Source: Anaerotruncus colihominis
GTDB taxonomy: Bacteria > Bacillota > Clostridia > Oscillospirales > Ruminococcaceae
Assembly (NCBI GenBank): GCA_025146135.1
Contig: CP102255.1
Span: forward strand, 248,001 to 312,000
Reading direction: 5' to 3'
DNA: 64,000 bases
How positions within the stretch are numbered: the first letter of the stretch is position 1; every line of letters begins with the position of its first letter. Both the position numbers and the translations under genes were made by a program. Shown one piece after another: positions 17,765 to 26,245 of this stretch. A model generated the notes under the pieces. The model had not been told where the DNA came from. It did not search any database and saw only the letters and a list, made by a program, of their open reading frames with translations.

Positions 17765-18345
17765 TTGGCCGCCCCCTTTCTGCGGATGCGCTTTGCAGTC
17801 TCCAGGCAGATACCGGCGAATGCGGCGGCCAGAATGATGAAAATAACGTTGACGCTCCAAAAGAATGTAGCGGCAAAAGCGGCGGCCATAATCAACAAAT
17901 GCACGGCAGAGCGTTCCTTGAGGACTTTAAAGCCCAGCTCGCAGACAACATCGAGAATGACGGCGGCCACACCGGCCTGCATCCCCTTGAGCACAAGCGC
18001 CACATAGACGTTGCTGGCAAACGCCGCATAAAAAAAGGATATGACAGAGAGTATCGTCATGGGCGGCAGGATGGTGCCGATAATGGCGATGAGCATCCCG
18101 GCAAAGCCGGCCATGCGCCATCCGACCAGGATGGCCGCGTTGACGGCAATGGCGCCGGGAGAAGACTGAGCCAGGGCAGCCAGATCCAGCATTTCATTTT
18201 CATCGATCCAATGCAGCTCGTCAACAAATTTTTTCTTCATGAAGGTGATGATTACAAAGCCCCCGCCAAAGGTAAATGTACTGATGTACAAGGTGCTGAA
18301 AAATAGCTTTCGCAGGACAGCCCCTGTTTTTTCTGTGTTTTGCAT
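17761..18345 (-). CDS. Chromate-transporter-family half protein (first of a pair)
   Basis: 194 residues, a single CHR domain with FFSTLYISTFTFGGGFVIITFMKKKFVDELHWIDENEMLDLAALAQSSPGAIAVNAAILVG. This contains the conserved FGGG and SPGAIAVN motifs, followed by hydrophobic segments and a basic C-terminus. It is paired with and overlaps the next half gene, indicating a heterodimeric inner-membrane transporter. GGGGA lies 9-10 bases upstream of the ATG. Nothing nearby indicates the ion transported. Confidence 0.85.
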   Translation of the reverse strand: MQNTEKTGAVLRKLFFSTLYISTFTFGGGFVIITFMKKKFVDELHWIDENEMLDLAALAQSSPGAIAVNAAILVGWRMAGFAGMLIAIIGTILPPMTILSVISFFYAAFASNVYVALVLKGMQAGVAAVILDVVCELGFKVLKERSAVHLLIMAAAFAATFFWSVNVIFIILAAAFAGICLETAKRIRRKGAAK

Positions 18346-18502
18346 AGCGATTCCCCAATTCTTGTTGTCGTTTCAGAGGCAGTTTGAAAAATCGGAAATA
18401 GCGTCTTTTTGGCAAACAGCGGCGAATGCGGCGTTAAAAAACCTGGGACTCCAAAGGATTCCTGGGTTTTTGTCTTCAACTCATCCGCAGACTGCAAACA
18501 AT

Positions 18503-18530
18503 CCGGCAATTTCTCTATTTTCAAATAAAC
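18503..18530. repeat. Dispersed repeat, copy 1
   Basis: This 28-bp segment matches 22958-22985 at 25 of 28 positions. The second copy lies inside a hairpin between pstB and phoU. Here a related TTTGAAAAATCGG arm lies about 120 bp upstream, as though the same hairpin had been opened by an insertion. Confidence 0.5.
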
Positions 18531-18658
18531 ACTAAGCGGGCTCCGTGGCGGTGGGTCGTAGCTTGGCGTCGAAATTAAAAAATGCACATAATTTTATTTA
18601 ATTTTTTGCATCTTTTTATGGCGAATGACGGCGCCTTTCGATATGATATAATAAAAAC

Positions 18659-18840
18659 AAGAAGCCTGTCAATACGGATATGCGGGATGTGCGATAAAAA
18701 TATAAAAAATAACCGCCCTGCGGTTATGATACAGCTACATATCCAGGCCGCATTGCAAACGCGGTTCAGAAGGCACAGACAATAATGAAAGACGGTAAAA
18801 AAACATCCTTGATCCGGATTGGATCAAGGATGTTTTTCAT
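18659..18840 (+). ncRNA. Candidate small RNA transcript, no ORF
   Basis: An extended -10 (TG-A-TATAAT at 18644-18652, with no good -35) would start transcription near 18659. An 8-bp perfect hairpin (18709-18727) follows, and a strong intrinsic terminator at 18799-18837 would end it, giving about 180 nt. No reading frame with a ribosome binding site is present between them. I recognise no known RNA family. Confidence 0.25.
18799..18837 (+). terminator. Strong intrinsic terminator
   Basis: A perfect 17-bp stem with a five-base loop ends in TTTTT on the plus strand. Its flanking A run makes it potentially bidirectional. No annotated plus-strand gene precedes it. Confidence 0.8.
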
Positions 18841-18860
18841 GTGCGACGATTTAAAAAGAA

Positions 18861-18890
18861 AAGCGGCTTGAACAATTGTTCAAGCCGCTT
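18861..18890 (-). terminator. Terminator of the initiator tRNA
   Basis: A 13-bp perfect stem (AAGCGGCTTGAAC) with an AATT loop lies 3 bp past the tRNA 3' end. On the minus strand it is followed by TTCTTTTT. Confidence 0.85.
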
Positions 18891-18893
18891 CTT

Positions 18894-18970
<77 letters not shown>

Positions 18971-19283
18971 ATCTTTTTGGCACTGTTTTTGAGTGCTTTA
19001 CTATTATAGCACGTGTATTTGAGAAATGCAACCCTTTTTTAATAAAAAGATGGATGATGGACATCATTTTTTGCGCCGGCTACAGAGCTGAGAAAATAAA
19101 CTGTAAAGAATGGGTCAAAAAGACCGCCGTCAGCAGCTATACGGGCGGATTACATGCGATTTTACACAGACTTTACAGTGGCACGCTTGCAGCTTTACAA
19201 ATGTGGGCTATACTTTGGCTCGTACCAGACAGGAACGATCAGCCGCAAAATACATATGCGGCAGCATAAGAAAGGTGAAAAAA
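18971..19283 (+). promoter_or_regulatory. pst operon upstream region
   Basis: No coding gene. The region carries a PhoP-type direct-repeat array at 19150-19199, a plausible promoter (TTGCAG at 19187-19192, 16 bp, TATACT at 19209-19214) and a leader of about 65 bases before pstS. Confidence 0.6.
19150..19199 (+). promoter_or_regulatory. Pho box: TTACA repeats at helical spacing
   Basis: TTACA occurs at 19150, 19162, 19173 and 19195, that is spacings of 12, 11 and 22 (2 x 11) bp on one face of the helix. This is the geometry of PhoP/PhoB-binding direct repeats in Firmicutes. The last copy overlaps the spacer of the pstS promoter, and phoP-phoR lie at the end of the same gene cluster. Confidence 0.7.
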
Positions 19284-20243
19284 ATGAAGAAATATCTTTG
19301 CGCTTCCATAGCAACAATTATGATTGCAGCAGCCCTGGCCGGCTGTGGTTCTTCCGGCGACAATGCCGCCGCAGCGCCTTCCACCACTGCGCCTGCGGCT
19401 TCTACGCCCGTGGCGCCGGCAGCTTCGTCGACACCAGCGGCCGCTTCGGATTTTGATGCCGCCATGCCGATCACAGTCGTTTCCCGCGAACCGGGTTCCG
19501 GTACACGCGGCGCGTTTGTGGAGCTGTTTGGGATCGAGGAGAAGGACGCTGACGGCAACAAGGTCGATCACACAACCGAGGAGGCAATTATCGCCAATAA
19601 GACAGATGTTATGATGACGAATGTCGCGGGCGATCCGTACGCGATCGGATATATTTCGCTCGGTTCCCTCAACGATACGGTCAAGGCGCTCAAAATTGAC
19701 GGCGCCGAGGCGACTGCCGAAAACGTCAAAGCGGGTACATATAAGGTTTCGCGGCCGTTCAATGTTGCGACAAAGGGCGATGCCTCCGAGGCCGCGCAGG
19801 ATTTTATGAGTTTCATCATGAGCGCCGAGGGCCAGCAGGTTATTGAGGATAACGGTTATATCAAGGTCGACGATGCGGCCGCCGCTTTTGCGGGAACAAA
19901 GCCAGAGGGCAAAATTGTTGTGGCTGGTTCCTCCTCTGTCTCTCCGGTGATGGAGAAGCTCAAGGAGGCGTATACGGCGATCAATCCGAATGCTACCATT
20001 GAAATTCAGACGAGCGATTCCACCGCCGGCATGACCGCGGCGATGGACGGCACCTGCGATATCGGCATGGCTTCGCGTGCATTGAGCGAGGATGAAGCCG
20101 CCGCGCTCAATGCGACCGTGATTGCCAGCGACGGCATCGCTGTGGTCGTAGCGCCTGGCAATCCGCTTGACGAGCTGACCAGCGGCCAGGTCAAGAGCGT
20201 CTTTACAGGCGAAACGCTCGCCTGGGACGCGCTGCTCCAGTAA
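19284..20243 (+). CDS. pstS: Phosphate ABC transporter binding lipoprotein PstS
   Basis: 319 residues with a lipobox (Cys21 in ALAGCGSS) and a Ser/Ala/Pro linker. The mature protein first shows the motif ITVVSREPGSGTRGAFVELFGI, which lies in the middle of classical PstS. It ends with the part that starts classical PstS (GKIVVAGSSSVSPVMEKLKEAY, then DIGMASRALSEDEA and FTGE). The two lobes are thus in swapped order, an arrangement I know from other Clostridia. It binds extracytoplasmic phosphate for PstCAB. ATG at 19284 follows AAAGGTG. A hairpin follows the gene before pstC. Confidence 0.9.
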   Translation: MKKYLCASIATIMIAAALAGCGSSGDNAAAAPSTTAPAASTPVAPAASSTPAAASDFDAAMPITVVSREPGSGTRGAFVELFGIEEKDADGNKVDHTTEEAIIANKTDVMMTNVAGDPYAIGYISLGSLNDTVKALKIDGAEATAENVKAGTYKVSRPFNVATKGDASEAAQDFMSFIMSAEGQQVIEDNGYIKVDDAAAAFAGTKPEGKIVVAGSSSVSPVMEKLKEAYTAINPNATIEIQTSDSTAGMTAAMDGTCDIGMASRALSEDEAAALNATVIASDGIAVVVAPGNPLDELTSGQVKSVFTGETLAWDALLQ

Positions 20244-20303
20244 GAAACGACCGACCTCTCCAATTCGGAGCTTTTCATTTCTTTCTTTTCTCCAAAGCTG
20301 TGC

Positions 20304-20327
20304 GGGGTGGATGTAACAATCCGCCCC
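20304..20327 (+). terminator. Hairpin between pstS and pstC
   Basis: GGGGTGGAT pairs with ATCCGCCCC (one G-T pair) around a six-base loop. It has no T run and follows a T-rich stretch after pstS, so it likely limits readthrough or protects the pstS transcript end. Confidence 0.45.
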
Positions 20328-20378
20328 TTACGGCTGTCAGGAGGAAAACCCGCCCTTGACTGGGAGACGAGGTGTGTT

Positions 20379-21272
20379 ATGGCGCAGACAACAAATCAAA
20401 AGAAATATAATTTGAAGGAACGCCTGATGGAGCTTCTGTTTCTGATCTGTGCGCTCGCGTCCATCTTCGCGGTGCTGCTGATCTGCGTGTTCCTGTTTGC
20501 AAACGGCCTGCCCGCGATGGCAAAAATAGGACTGTTTGACTTTTTGGGCGGACGCAAATGGGCGCCCACCGATGTGCCGCCGTCGTTCGGCATTTTCCCG
20601 ATGATTGTGGGCAGCGTCTATATCACAGGCGGCGCCATCCTGCTCGGCGTGCCGATCGGCATTTTAACGGCGGTGTTTCTGGCGCGCTTCTGCCCACGTC
20701 CGGCCTACCGGGTGCTCAAGCCCGCCATCGAGCTGCTGGCAGGGATTCCGTCGATCGTATACGGCTTTTTCGGACTTGTTGTGCTGGTGCCGTTCATACG
20801 CAAATTCGCGCGTTTGTTCGGTGTGATCAGCAACGGCAACACCATCCTGACAGCTTCGATTCTGCTTGGCATCATGATCCTGCCGACGATTGTCGGCGTG
20901 AGTGAATCAGCCATCCGCGCGGTGCCGGACAGCTATTACGAGGGCGCGCTTGCGCTCGGCGCAACGCATGAGCGCGCGGTGTTTTTCGCCGTGCTCCCGG
21001 CGGCGAAGTCAGGCATTTTGGCGGGCGTGGTGCTCGGTATTGGCCGTGCGATCGGCGAAACGATGGCCGTCGTTATGATCGCGGGCAATCAGGCGCGCAT
21101 CCCGGACAGCATCTTCAAGGGTGTGCGCACGCTGACGGCCAATATCGTCATGGAGATGGGCTACTCCACGGGGCTGCACCGCGAGGCGCTGATCGCCACG
21201 GGCGTTGTGCTGTTTGTATTTATTCTTCTGATCAATGTTTCGTTTTCGCTGCTCAAAAGGAGGATGGATTGA
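20379..21272 (+). CDS. pstC: Phosphate ABC transporter permease PstC
   Basis: 297 residues with six predicted membrane segments. PstC features include FGIFPMIVGSVYITGGAILLGVPIGILTAVFLA, IPSIVYGFFGLVVLVPFIR, and the EAA-loop-like VPDSYYEGALALGATHERAVFFAVLPAAKSGILAG leading to IGRAIGETMAV. It forms the transmembrane channel with PstA. The start at the ATG at 20379 follows GAGACGAGG. Its stop overlaps the pstA start (TGATG). Confidence 0.95.
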   Translation: MAQTTNQKKYNLKERLMELLFLICALASIFAVLLICVFLFANGLPAMAKIGLFDFLGGRKWAPTDVPPSFGIFPMIVGSVYITGGAILLGVPIGILTAVFLARFCPRPAYRVLKPAIELLAGIPSIVYGFFGLVVLVPFIRKFARLFGVISNGNTILTASILLGIMILPTIVGVSESAIRAVPDSYYEGALALGATHERAVFFAVLPAAKSGILAGVVLGIGRAIGETMAVVMIAGNQARIPDSIFKGVRTLTANIVMEMGYSTGLHREALIATGVVLFVFILLINVSFSLLKRRMD

Positions 21273-22177
21273 TGGAGACGGCAAAATCCACCCTTAAAAA
21301 AATCCGGGCGATCAACCGAATGAGCGCCGGACAGCGCATAAAATCATATCTGCGCCACCCGCTTTCGCTCACGCTCGCGCTGCTGGTCTGCCTGGCGGCG
21401 CTGATCACGGTCTGCATGCTTGTGTTCATCGTTGTGTACATTCTGGCCAAGGGTATTCCGTACCTGACGCCGTCGCTGTTTGAGCTTGAATACACGACGG
21501 AAAACGTCTCGCTGTTTCCTGCGATTGTCACCACAATTGAAATGACGCTGCTGTCGCTTCTGATCGCGGCGCCGCTCGGCATCCTGACAGCCGTCTATCT
21601 GGTCGAATACGCCAAGCGCGGAAACAAGCTCGTCGGCCTGGTGCGCCTGACGTCGGAGACGCTCTCCGGCATCCCATCGATCGTGTACGGCCTGTTCGGC
21701 ATGCTGTTTTTTGTGACGGCTGTGCACTGGGGCTATTCGCTGATTTCAGGCGCTTTTACACTGGCCATTATGATTCTGCCGCTCATCATGCGCACCACCG
21801 AGGAGGCGCTCAAATCCGTCCCCGACCCATACCGCGAAGCAAGCTTCGGACTTGGAGCGGGCAAGCTGCGCACGGTGTTCGTCATCGTGCTGCCAAGCGC
21901 CGTTCCGGGCATTCTGGCGGGCGTGATTCTGGCTGTCGGACGCATTGTCGGCGAGACGGCCGCGCTGATCTATACAGCCGGTACGGTCGCGCAGATTCCG
22001 ATGGGAAAGGATTTTCTGTTTATGTCCGGGCGCACGCTGGCTATCCATATGTATGCGCTTTCAAGCGAGGCGCTGTATACGAATCAGGCATACGCCACGG
22101 CGGTTGTGCTGCTGATCACAGTGCTGCTGATCAACACGCTGTCGGCATTGATCGCCAGACGTCTGACGAAAGGATAA
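21272..22177 (+). CDS. pstA: Phosphate ABC transporter permease PstA
   Basis: 301 residues with six membrane segments. Motifs are LFPAIVTTIEMTLLSLLIAAPLGILTAVYLVEYAKRG, LSGIPSIVYGLFGMLFFV and SVPDPYREASFGLGAGKLRTVFVIVLPSAVPGILAGVILAVGRIVGETAAL. AGGAGG lies inside the end of pstC, and the ATG overlaps its TGA, implying translational coupling. It partners PstC in the membrane. Confidence 0.95.
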   Translation: METAKSTLKKIRAINRMSAGQRIKSYLRHPLSLTLALLVCLAALITVCMLVFIVVYILAKGIPYLTPSLFELEYTTENVSLFPAIVTTIEMTLLSLLIAAPLGILTAVYLVEYAKRGNKLVGLVRLTSETLSGIPSIVYGLFGMLFFVTAVHWGYSLISGAFTLAIMILPLIMRTTEEALKSVPDPYREASFGLGAGKLRTVFVIVLPSAVPGILAGVILAVGRIVGETAALIYTAGTVAQIPMGKDFLFMSGRTLAIHMYALSSEALYTNQAYATAVVLLITVLLINTLSALIARRLTKG

Positions 22178-22189
22178 AGGGGAAACGGG

Positions 22190-22942
22190 ATGGACACAAA
22201 ATTTTCGATTGAAAACCTCGATCTGTATTACGGGGATTTCAAAGCCCTGAAAAATATCAATCTGGCTCTGAAGGAACGCACGATCACAGCGTTTATCGGG
22301 CCGTCCGGCTGCGGCAAGAGCACGCTGCTCAAAAGCCTTAACCGAATGAACGATCTGGTCGAGGGGTGCCGGATCACCGGAAAAATCACGCTCGACGGAG
22401 AGGATATCTACGGCGGCATGGATGTAAACCTTCTGCGCCGCCGCGTCGGCATGGTGTTCCAGAAGCCGAACCCATTTCCAATGAATATTTACGACAACAT
22501 CGCTTACGGCCCGCGCACGCACGGCATCCGCTCCAAGGCGAGGCTCGACGAGCTGGTCGAGCAATCGCTGCGGGCCGCGGCGATCTGGGATGAACTGAAG
22601 GACCGGTTAAAAAAGAGCGCGCTCGGACTTTCGGGCGGACAGCAGCAGAGGCTTTGCATTGCCCGGGCGTTGGCGGTCGAGCCTGAGGTGCTGCTTATGG
22701 ACGAGCCGACAAGCGCGCTCGATCCAATTTCCACTTCTAAAATCGAGGACCTTGTGCTAGAATTGAAAAAGGATTACACCATTATCATTGTGACGCACAA
22801 CATGCAGCAGGCCACGCGCGTCTCCGACGAGACGGCTTTTTTCCTGCTCGGCGAGGTTGTAGAGTTCGATAAAACAGACAATCTGTTCTCGATGCCGCGC
22901 GACAAACGCACGGAGGACTATATTACGGGCCGCTTTGGCTAG
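22190..22942 (+). CDS. pstB: Phosphate ABC transporter ATPase PstB
   Basis: 250 residues, full length. Walker A is GPSGCGKST near residue 39, the PstB-specific [20 protein letters not shown] follows, the signature is [15 protein letters not shown], and Walker B is [13 protein letters not shown] with the switch histidine in VTHNMQQA. It powers PstCA and, in the family, also helps transmit phosphate status to PhoU and PhoR. It sits 12 bp after pstA. A long hairpin containing a dispersed repeat follows its stop. Confidence 0.96.
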   Translation: MDTKFSIENLDLYYGDFKALKNINLALKERTITAFIGPSGCGKSTLLKSLNRMNDLVEGCRITGKITLDGEDIYGGMDVNLLRRRVGMVFQKPNPFPMNIYDNIAYGPRTHGIRSKARLDELVEQSLRAAAIWDELKDRLKKSALGLSGGQQQRLCIARALAVEPEVLLMDEPTSALDPISTSKIEDLVLELKKDYTIIIVTHNMQQATRVSDETAFFLLGEVVEFDKTDNLFSMPRDKRTEDYITGRFG

Positions 22943-22987
22943 GGGCTGTTTGAAAAACCGGCAATTCCTCTATTTTCAAACAAGCCC
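22943..22987 (+). repeat. Hairpin containing dispersed repeat, copy 2 (pstB-phoU gap)
   Basis: GGGCTGTTTGAAAA pairs with TTTTCAAACAAGCCC (one bulge) around CCGGCAATTCCTC, directly after the pstB stop. The 28-bp core matches 18503-18530 at 25 positions. Confidence 0.55.
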
Positions 22988-23003
22988 AAAGGGGGAAAGG
23001 CAT

Positions 23004-23660
23004 ATGAGAAATCGATTTGACCAGGAGCTTGAACAGCTTAACAATGAACTGATAGAGATGGGCGCGCTGATCGAAAGAGCCATCGGCGACGCCTCGCGCG
23101 CGCTGCTTGAAAAGGATTTGGAGCTTGCCAAAAAGGCGATTGAACACGGCGGGCTTGTCGACGACAAGGAAAAACAGATCGAGCGCCGCTGCCTGCGGCT
23201 CCTGCTACAGCAGCAGCCTGTTGCGACGGATCTGCGCATGGTTTCCACGGCGCTGAAAATGATCACCGATATGGAGCGCATCGGGGATCAGGCGGAGGAT
23301 ATCTCGGAGATTACCATCCGCCTGATCGACGAGCAGTACATCGATTCTCTCCAGCATATCCCGGCGATGGCGCATGCGACCACCCGGATGGTAACGGGAG
23401 CCATCGACGCCTTTGTCGCGCGCGACCTCGACCGCGCGCGGGCAGTGATTGCGTGCGACGATATTGTTGACGATCTGTTTGTTCAGGTCAAGGACGATCT
23501 GATCCGCTTAATCCGCGCCGATTCCGCCAACGGCGAACAGGCCATCGACCTGATTATGGTGGCCAAATATTTTGAACGCATCGGCGACCATGCGACAAAT
23601 ATAGCCGAATGGGTCGTCTTTTCAATCACGGGCGAGCACGGCAACGAACGCATCATTTAA
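23004..23660 (+). CDS. phoU: Phosphate-signalling protein PhoU
   Basis: 218 residues, all-helical, with the two tandem PhoU repeats: QELEQLNNELIEMGALIERAI...LELAKKAIEHGG followed by LRMVSTALKMITDMERIGDQAEDISE, and a second copy ending in ADSANGEQAIDLIMVAKYFERIGDHATNIAEWV. These contain the metal-cluster motifs ERIGDQAEDI and ERIGDHATNI. PhoU links PstSCAB to PhoR and represses the Pho response when phosphate is plentiful. ATG at 23004 follows a GGGGGAAAGG site. Confidence 0.95.
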   Translation: MRNRFDQELEQLNNELIEMGALIERAIGDASRALLEKDLELAKKAIEHGGLVDDKEKQIERRCLRLLLQQQPVATDLRMVSTALKMITDMERIGDQAEDISEITIRLIDEQYIDSLQHIPAMAHATTRMVTGAIDAFVARDLDRARAVIACDDIVDDLFVQVKDDLIRLIRADSANGEQAIDLIMVAKYFERIGDHATNIAEWVVFSITGEHGNERII

Positions 23661-23695
23661 TACCCGCTCGCCAAAGGGAAACGGAGGGATGCCAT

Positions 23696-24382
23696 TTGGC
23701 AAAGGCGGCGGCAATCTATCTGATTGAGGATGACGAGAGCATCCGTGAGCTGGTTCTCTATGCGCTTGAAAGCGCGGGCTACGCGGTGCGCGGCTTTGCC
23801 GACGGCGGTCAGTTCTGGCAGGCGCTTGCGGAGGGTGAAACGCCGGGACTTATTCTTTTGGACATCATGCTTCCGGGCGAGGATGGGCTTACAATTCTGC
23901 GGCGGCTCAAGGCTTCGGCGCGTTTGTCCGACACACCGGTCATCATGCTGACGGCTAAGGCGGCGGAATACGATAAGGTACGCGGGCTTGATCTGGGCGC
24001 GGATGATTATGTGACAAAGCCGTTCGGCGTTATGGAGCTGCTTTCGCGCGTGCGGGCCGTTTTGCGCCGCGCGCGGCCGGACGCCGCCGCTGCGCTCTGC
24101 CGCTGCGGTGGCATCACGCTCGACGCCGGGCGGCGCGTTGTCACGGCCAACGGCGAGGCGGTGACGCTGACCTTCAAGGAGTTCGAACTGCTTGCGTATC
24201 TGATGAAAAACGAGTGCATCGTCCTGTCGCGTGAGAAAATCATGGAACGCGTTTGGGGATTCGACTACGAGGGTGAAAGCCGCACAGTCGACATGCATAT
24301 CAAATCGCTGCGCCAAAAGCTCGGTCCCTGCGGGGAGCTGATCCGCACCGTGCGCGGCGTGGGCTATAAAATTGGCGATTAA
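23696..24382 (+). CDS. phoP: Phosphate response regulator (PhoP/PhoB type)
   Basis: 228 residues of the OmpR/PhoB class. The receiver domain begins IYLIEDDESIRELVLYAL, with the phosphorylated Asp in ILLDIMLPGEDGL and Lys in DYVTKPFG. The C-terminal winged helix has LTFKEFELLAYLMKN and VWGFDYEGESRTVDMHIKSLRQKL. The start is TTG at 23696, with GGAGGG seven bases upstream; no in-frame ATG is nearby. It is placed between phoU and the kinase gene and should bind the Pho box before pstS, an autoregulatory loop. Confidence 0.93.
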   Translation: MAKAAAIYLIEDDESIRELVLYALESAGYAVRGFADGGQFWQALAEGETPGLILLDIMLPGEDGLTILRRLKASARLSDTPVIMLTAKAAEYDKVRGLDLGADDYVTKPFGVMELLSRVRAVLRRARPDAAAALCRCGGITLDAGRRVVTANGEAVTLTFKEFELLAYLMKNECIVLSREKIMERVWGFDYEGESRTVDMHIKSLRQKLGPCGELIRTVRGVGYKIGD

Positions 24383-24406
24383 AGGGCCGCCGGGAGGACA
24401 ATCAGG

Positions 24407-26107
24407 ATGAAAAAACGGGTCTTTTGGAGTCTCTGCTCCATCTCTGTATTGATGGTACTGCTGACGGCGGCGCTGACGCTCCGCTCCTATTACGCGGTTT
24501 TGCTGGGCCAGGCGCAGCGCGATTTGGCCGACGATTTCAAGCTGGTCGCGCGCTCCATCGATTTTACGCGGCCGGATGAGGTGGCATATTTGCAGTCGCT
24601 CGGATTGCAGTTTGACAGCTTCCGCATTACAATGATTTCACCCGACGGCACCGTCCTGTTCGATACGGACAATGACAGCGCGTCGATGGAAAACCATCTC
24701 GAACGGCCCGAGGTTGCGGCCGCGCTGGACGGCAGGACGGGCAGCGATGTGCGCCATTCCGATACAATGGGGATGGATACGGTTTATTATGCGGGCAGGC
24801 TGTCTGACGGCACGGTTCTGCGCGTCTCCAAGCAGACGCGCAGCGTCGGCGCGGCGTTTGCGGCGGGTGTGCCGGTGATGCTGGTGATTGTGGCCGCGGC
24901 GATTGCAATCTGCCTGTTTGTTTCCTCACGTCTGACGCGCCGGCTTCTGCGTCCGATCGAGGCGCTGGCCGACAATCTGGAGCAGGGCGCGCGCGGTGCG
25001 GCCTATGAGGAGCTGGAGCCGTTTTTTGCCAAGATCCGCGAGCAGAACCGGTTGATTCAGGAGCAGGTCAAACGGCTGCGCGAGGAGCGAGACACAATCA
25101 ACACGATCACCTCCAATATGAAGGAGGGGATGGTGCTGCTTGATTTGGAACGCGGTATCCTCTCTGTCAATCACAGCGCGCTTATGCTGCTTGATGCGGC
25201 CGAGGGCGTATATGAGGGTAAAAATATCCTAAACCTCTCCCGCTCTGAATTGCTCGGAGACTGTGCGGGAAAGGCGCTCGCCGGCGCTGCGGCCGACGCC
25301 GTGCTTGAGCGGGACGGACGCGCATGTCATATCTTTGCAAGCCCGGTGCGCGACGCGGGCGGTGCGATCTGCGGCGCGATTGTCCTGCTGCTCGACGTGA
25401 CGGAGCAGCAGCGCGCCGAACAGGTGCGGCGCGACTTTGCGGCCAATGTGTCGCATGAACTGAAAACGCCGCTCACATCGATTTCCGGTTTCGCGGAGAT
25501 GATGGAAAATGGTATGGCCGATAATTCTCAGGATGTGCGCCGGTTTGCCGGGCGTATCTATACGCAGGCGCAGCGTTTAATTGCGCTGACGGACGACATC
25601 ATCCGTCTGTCGCGCATCGAACGTGCCGATCTGACGGAGAATGTCCCGGTTGAGCTGCGCGCGCTATGCGACCGCGCCGTCGAAACGCTGCGTTTCACCG
25701 CCGAACAAAAGCAGGTGGAAATTGCGGTGACAGGAGGACCCGCGCCAGTGCGCGGCGACCGGCAGATGCTCGACGAACTGATTACCAATCTGATGGATAA
25801 CGCCGTCAAATACAACCGGCCGGGCGGGCGCGTCGATGTGTCTTTATCAGTCCAGGACGGGTTGGTATGTCTGCGGGTAGCGGACACAGGCATCGGGATT
25901 CCGAAGGAACACCAGGAGCGCATATTTGAACGGTTTTACCGCGTAGATCAATCGCGCTCCAAGCAAACCGGCGGCACAGGGCTTGGCCTTTCGATTGTCA
26001 AGCATGTTGTCGAGCGTCATGGAGGCTCGATCACACTGGAATCCGTGCCAGGAGAGGGTACGGCCGTCACGGTCCGGCTGCCCGCCGACACAGGACACAT
26101 CGGATAA
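24407..26107 (+). CDS. phoR: Phosphate sensor histidine kinase PhoR
   Basis: 566 residues. Membrane segments at about 4-26 and 150-170 flank an extracytoplasmic sensor loop. Next come HAMP (SRLTRRLLRPIEALADNLEQ), a PAS domain at about 235-330, HisKA with the phospho-accepting His in NVSHELKTPLTSISGFAEMM, and a HATPase_c domain with N box LITNLMDNAVKYN and G boxes VADTGIGIP and GGTGLGLSIVKHV. This order is typical of PhoR. It phosphorylates the adjacent regulator at low phosphate. It follows phoP by 24 bp and ends before a strong terminator. Confidence 0.93.
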   Translation: MKKRVFWSLCSISVLMVLLTAALTLRSYYAVLLGQAQRDLADDFKLVARSIDFTRPDEVAYLQSLGLQFDSFRITMISPDGTVLFDTDNDSASMENHLERPEVAAALDGRTGSDVRHSDTMGMDTVYYAGRLSDGTVLRVSKQTRSVGAAFAAGVPVMLVIVAAAIAICLFVSSRLTRRLLRPIEALADNLEQGARGAAYEELEPFFAKIREQNRLIQEQVKRLREERDTINTITSNMKEGMVLLDLERGILSVNHSALMLLDAAEGVYEGKNILNLSRSELLGDCAGKALAGAAADAVLERDGRACHIFASPVRDAGGAICGAIVLLLDVTEQQRAEQVRRDFAANVSHELKTPLTSISGFAEMMENGMADNSQDVRRFAGRIYTQAQRLIALTDDIIRLSRIERADLTENVPVELRALCDRAVETLRFTAEQKQVEIAVTGGPAPVRGDRQMLDELITNLMDNAVKYNRPGGRVDVSLSVQDGLVCLRVADTGIGIPKEHQERIFERFYRVDQSRSKQTGGTGLGLSIVKHVVERHGGSITLESVPGEGTAVTVRLPADTGHIG

Positions 26108-26129
26108 GCAAAAGATTGGTTTGCGTAAA

Positions 26130-26184
26130 CAATGGCTGAAAACGGGCGGTCCCTTTTTTAAGGACCGCCCGTTTTCAGCCATTG
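26130..26184 (+). terminator. Terminator of the pst-pho cluster
   Basis: A perfect 23-bp stem with a nine-base T-rich loop lies 23 bp past phoR. It is unusually long for an intrinsic terminator. Confidence 0.75.
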
Positions 26185-26245
26185 GGCTTTGCAAACAGGT
26201 ACGCAATACGGTATCATAAAATATATTTATAAAGGAGATGACTGC

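Larger units (their letters stand above)
18346..18893. other. Gene-poor region with repeat, terminators and a possible small transcript
   Basis: No convincing coding frame. It holds a wobble-paired 12-bp hairpin with flanking A and T runs at 18437-18471, a dispersed repeat copy at 18503-18530, an orphan extended -10 (TGATATAAT) at 18644-18652, a perfect 8-bp hairpin at 18709-18727, a strong 17-bp terminator at 18799-18837 and the tRNA terminator at 18861-18890. Confidence 0.5.

Noticed and set aside
17198..18345. Frameshifted chrA pseudogene
   Set aside because: The two half genes overlap by ATGA, each has a full CHR domain and start, and paired short CHR genes are a known natural arrangement.
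18582..18785. 67-codon plus-strand frame
   Set aside because: There is no ribosome binding site, composition is unlike its neighbours, and the putative promoter lies inside it.
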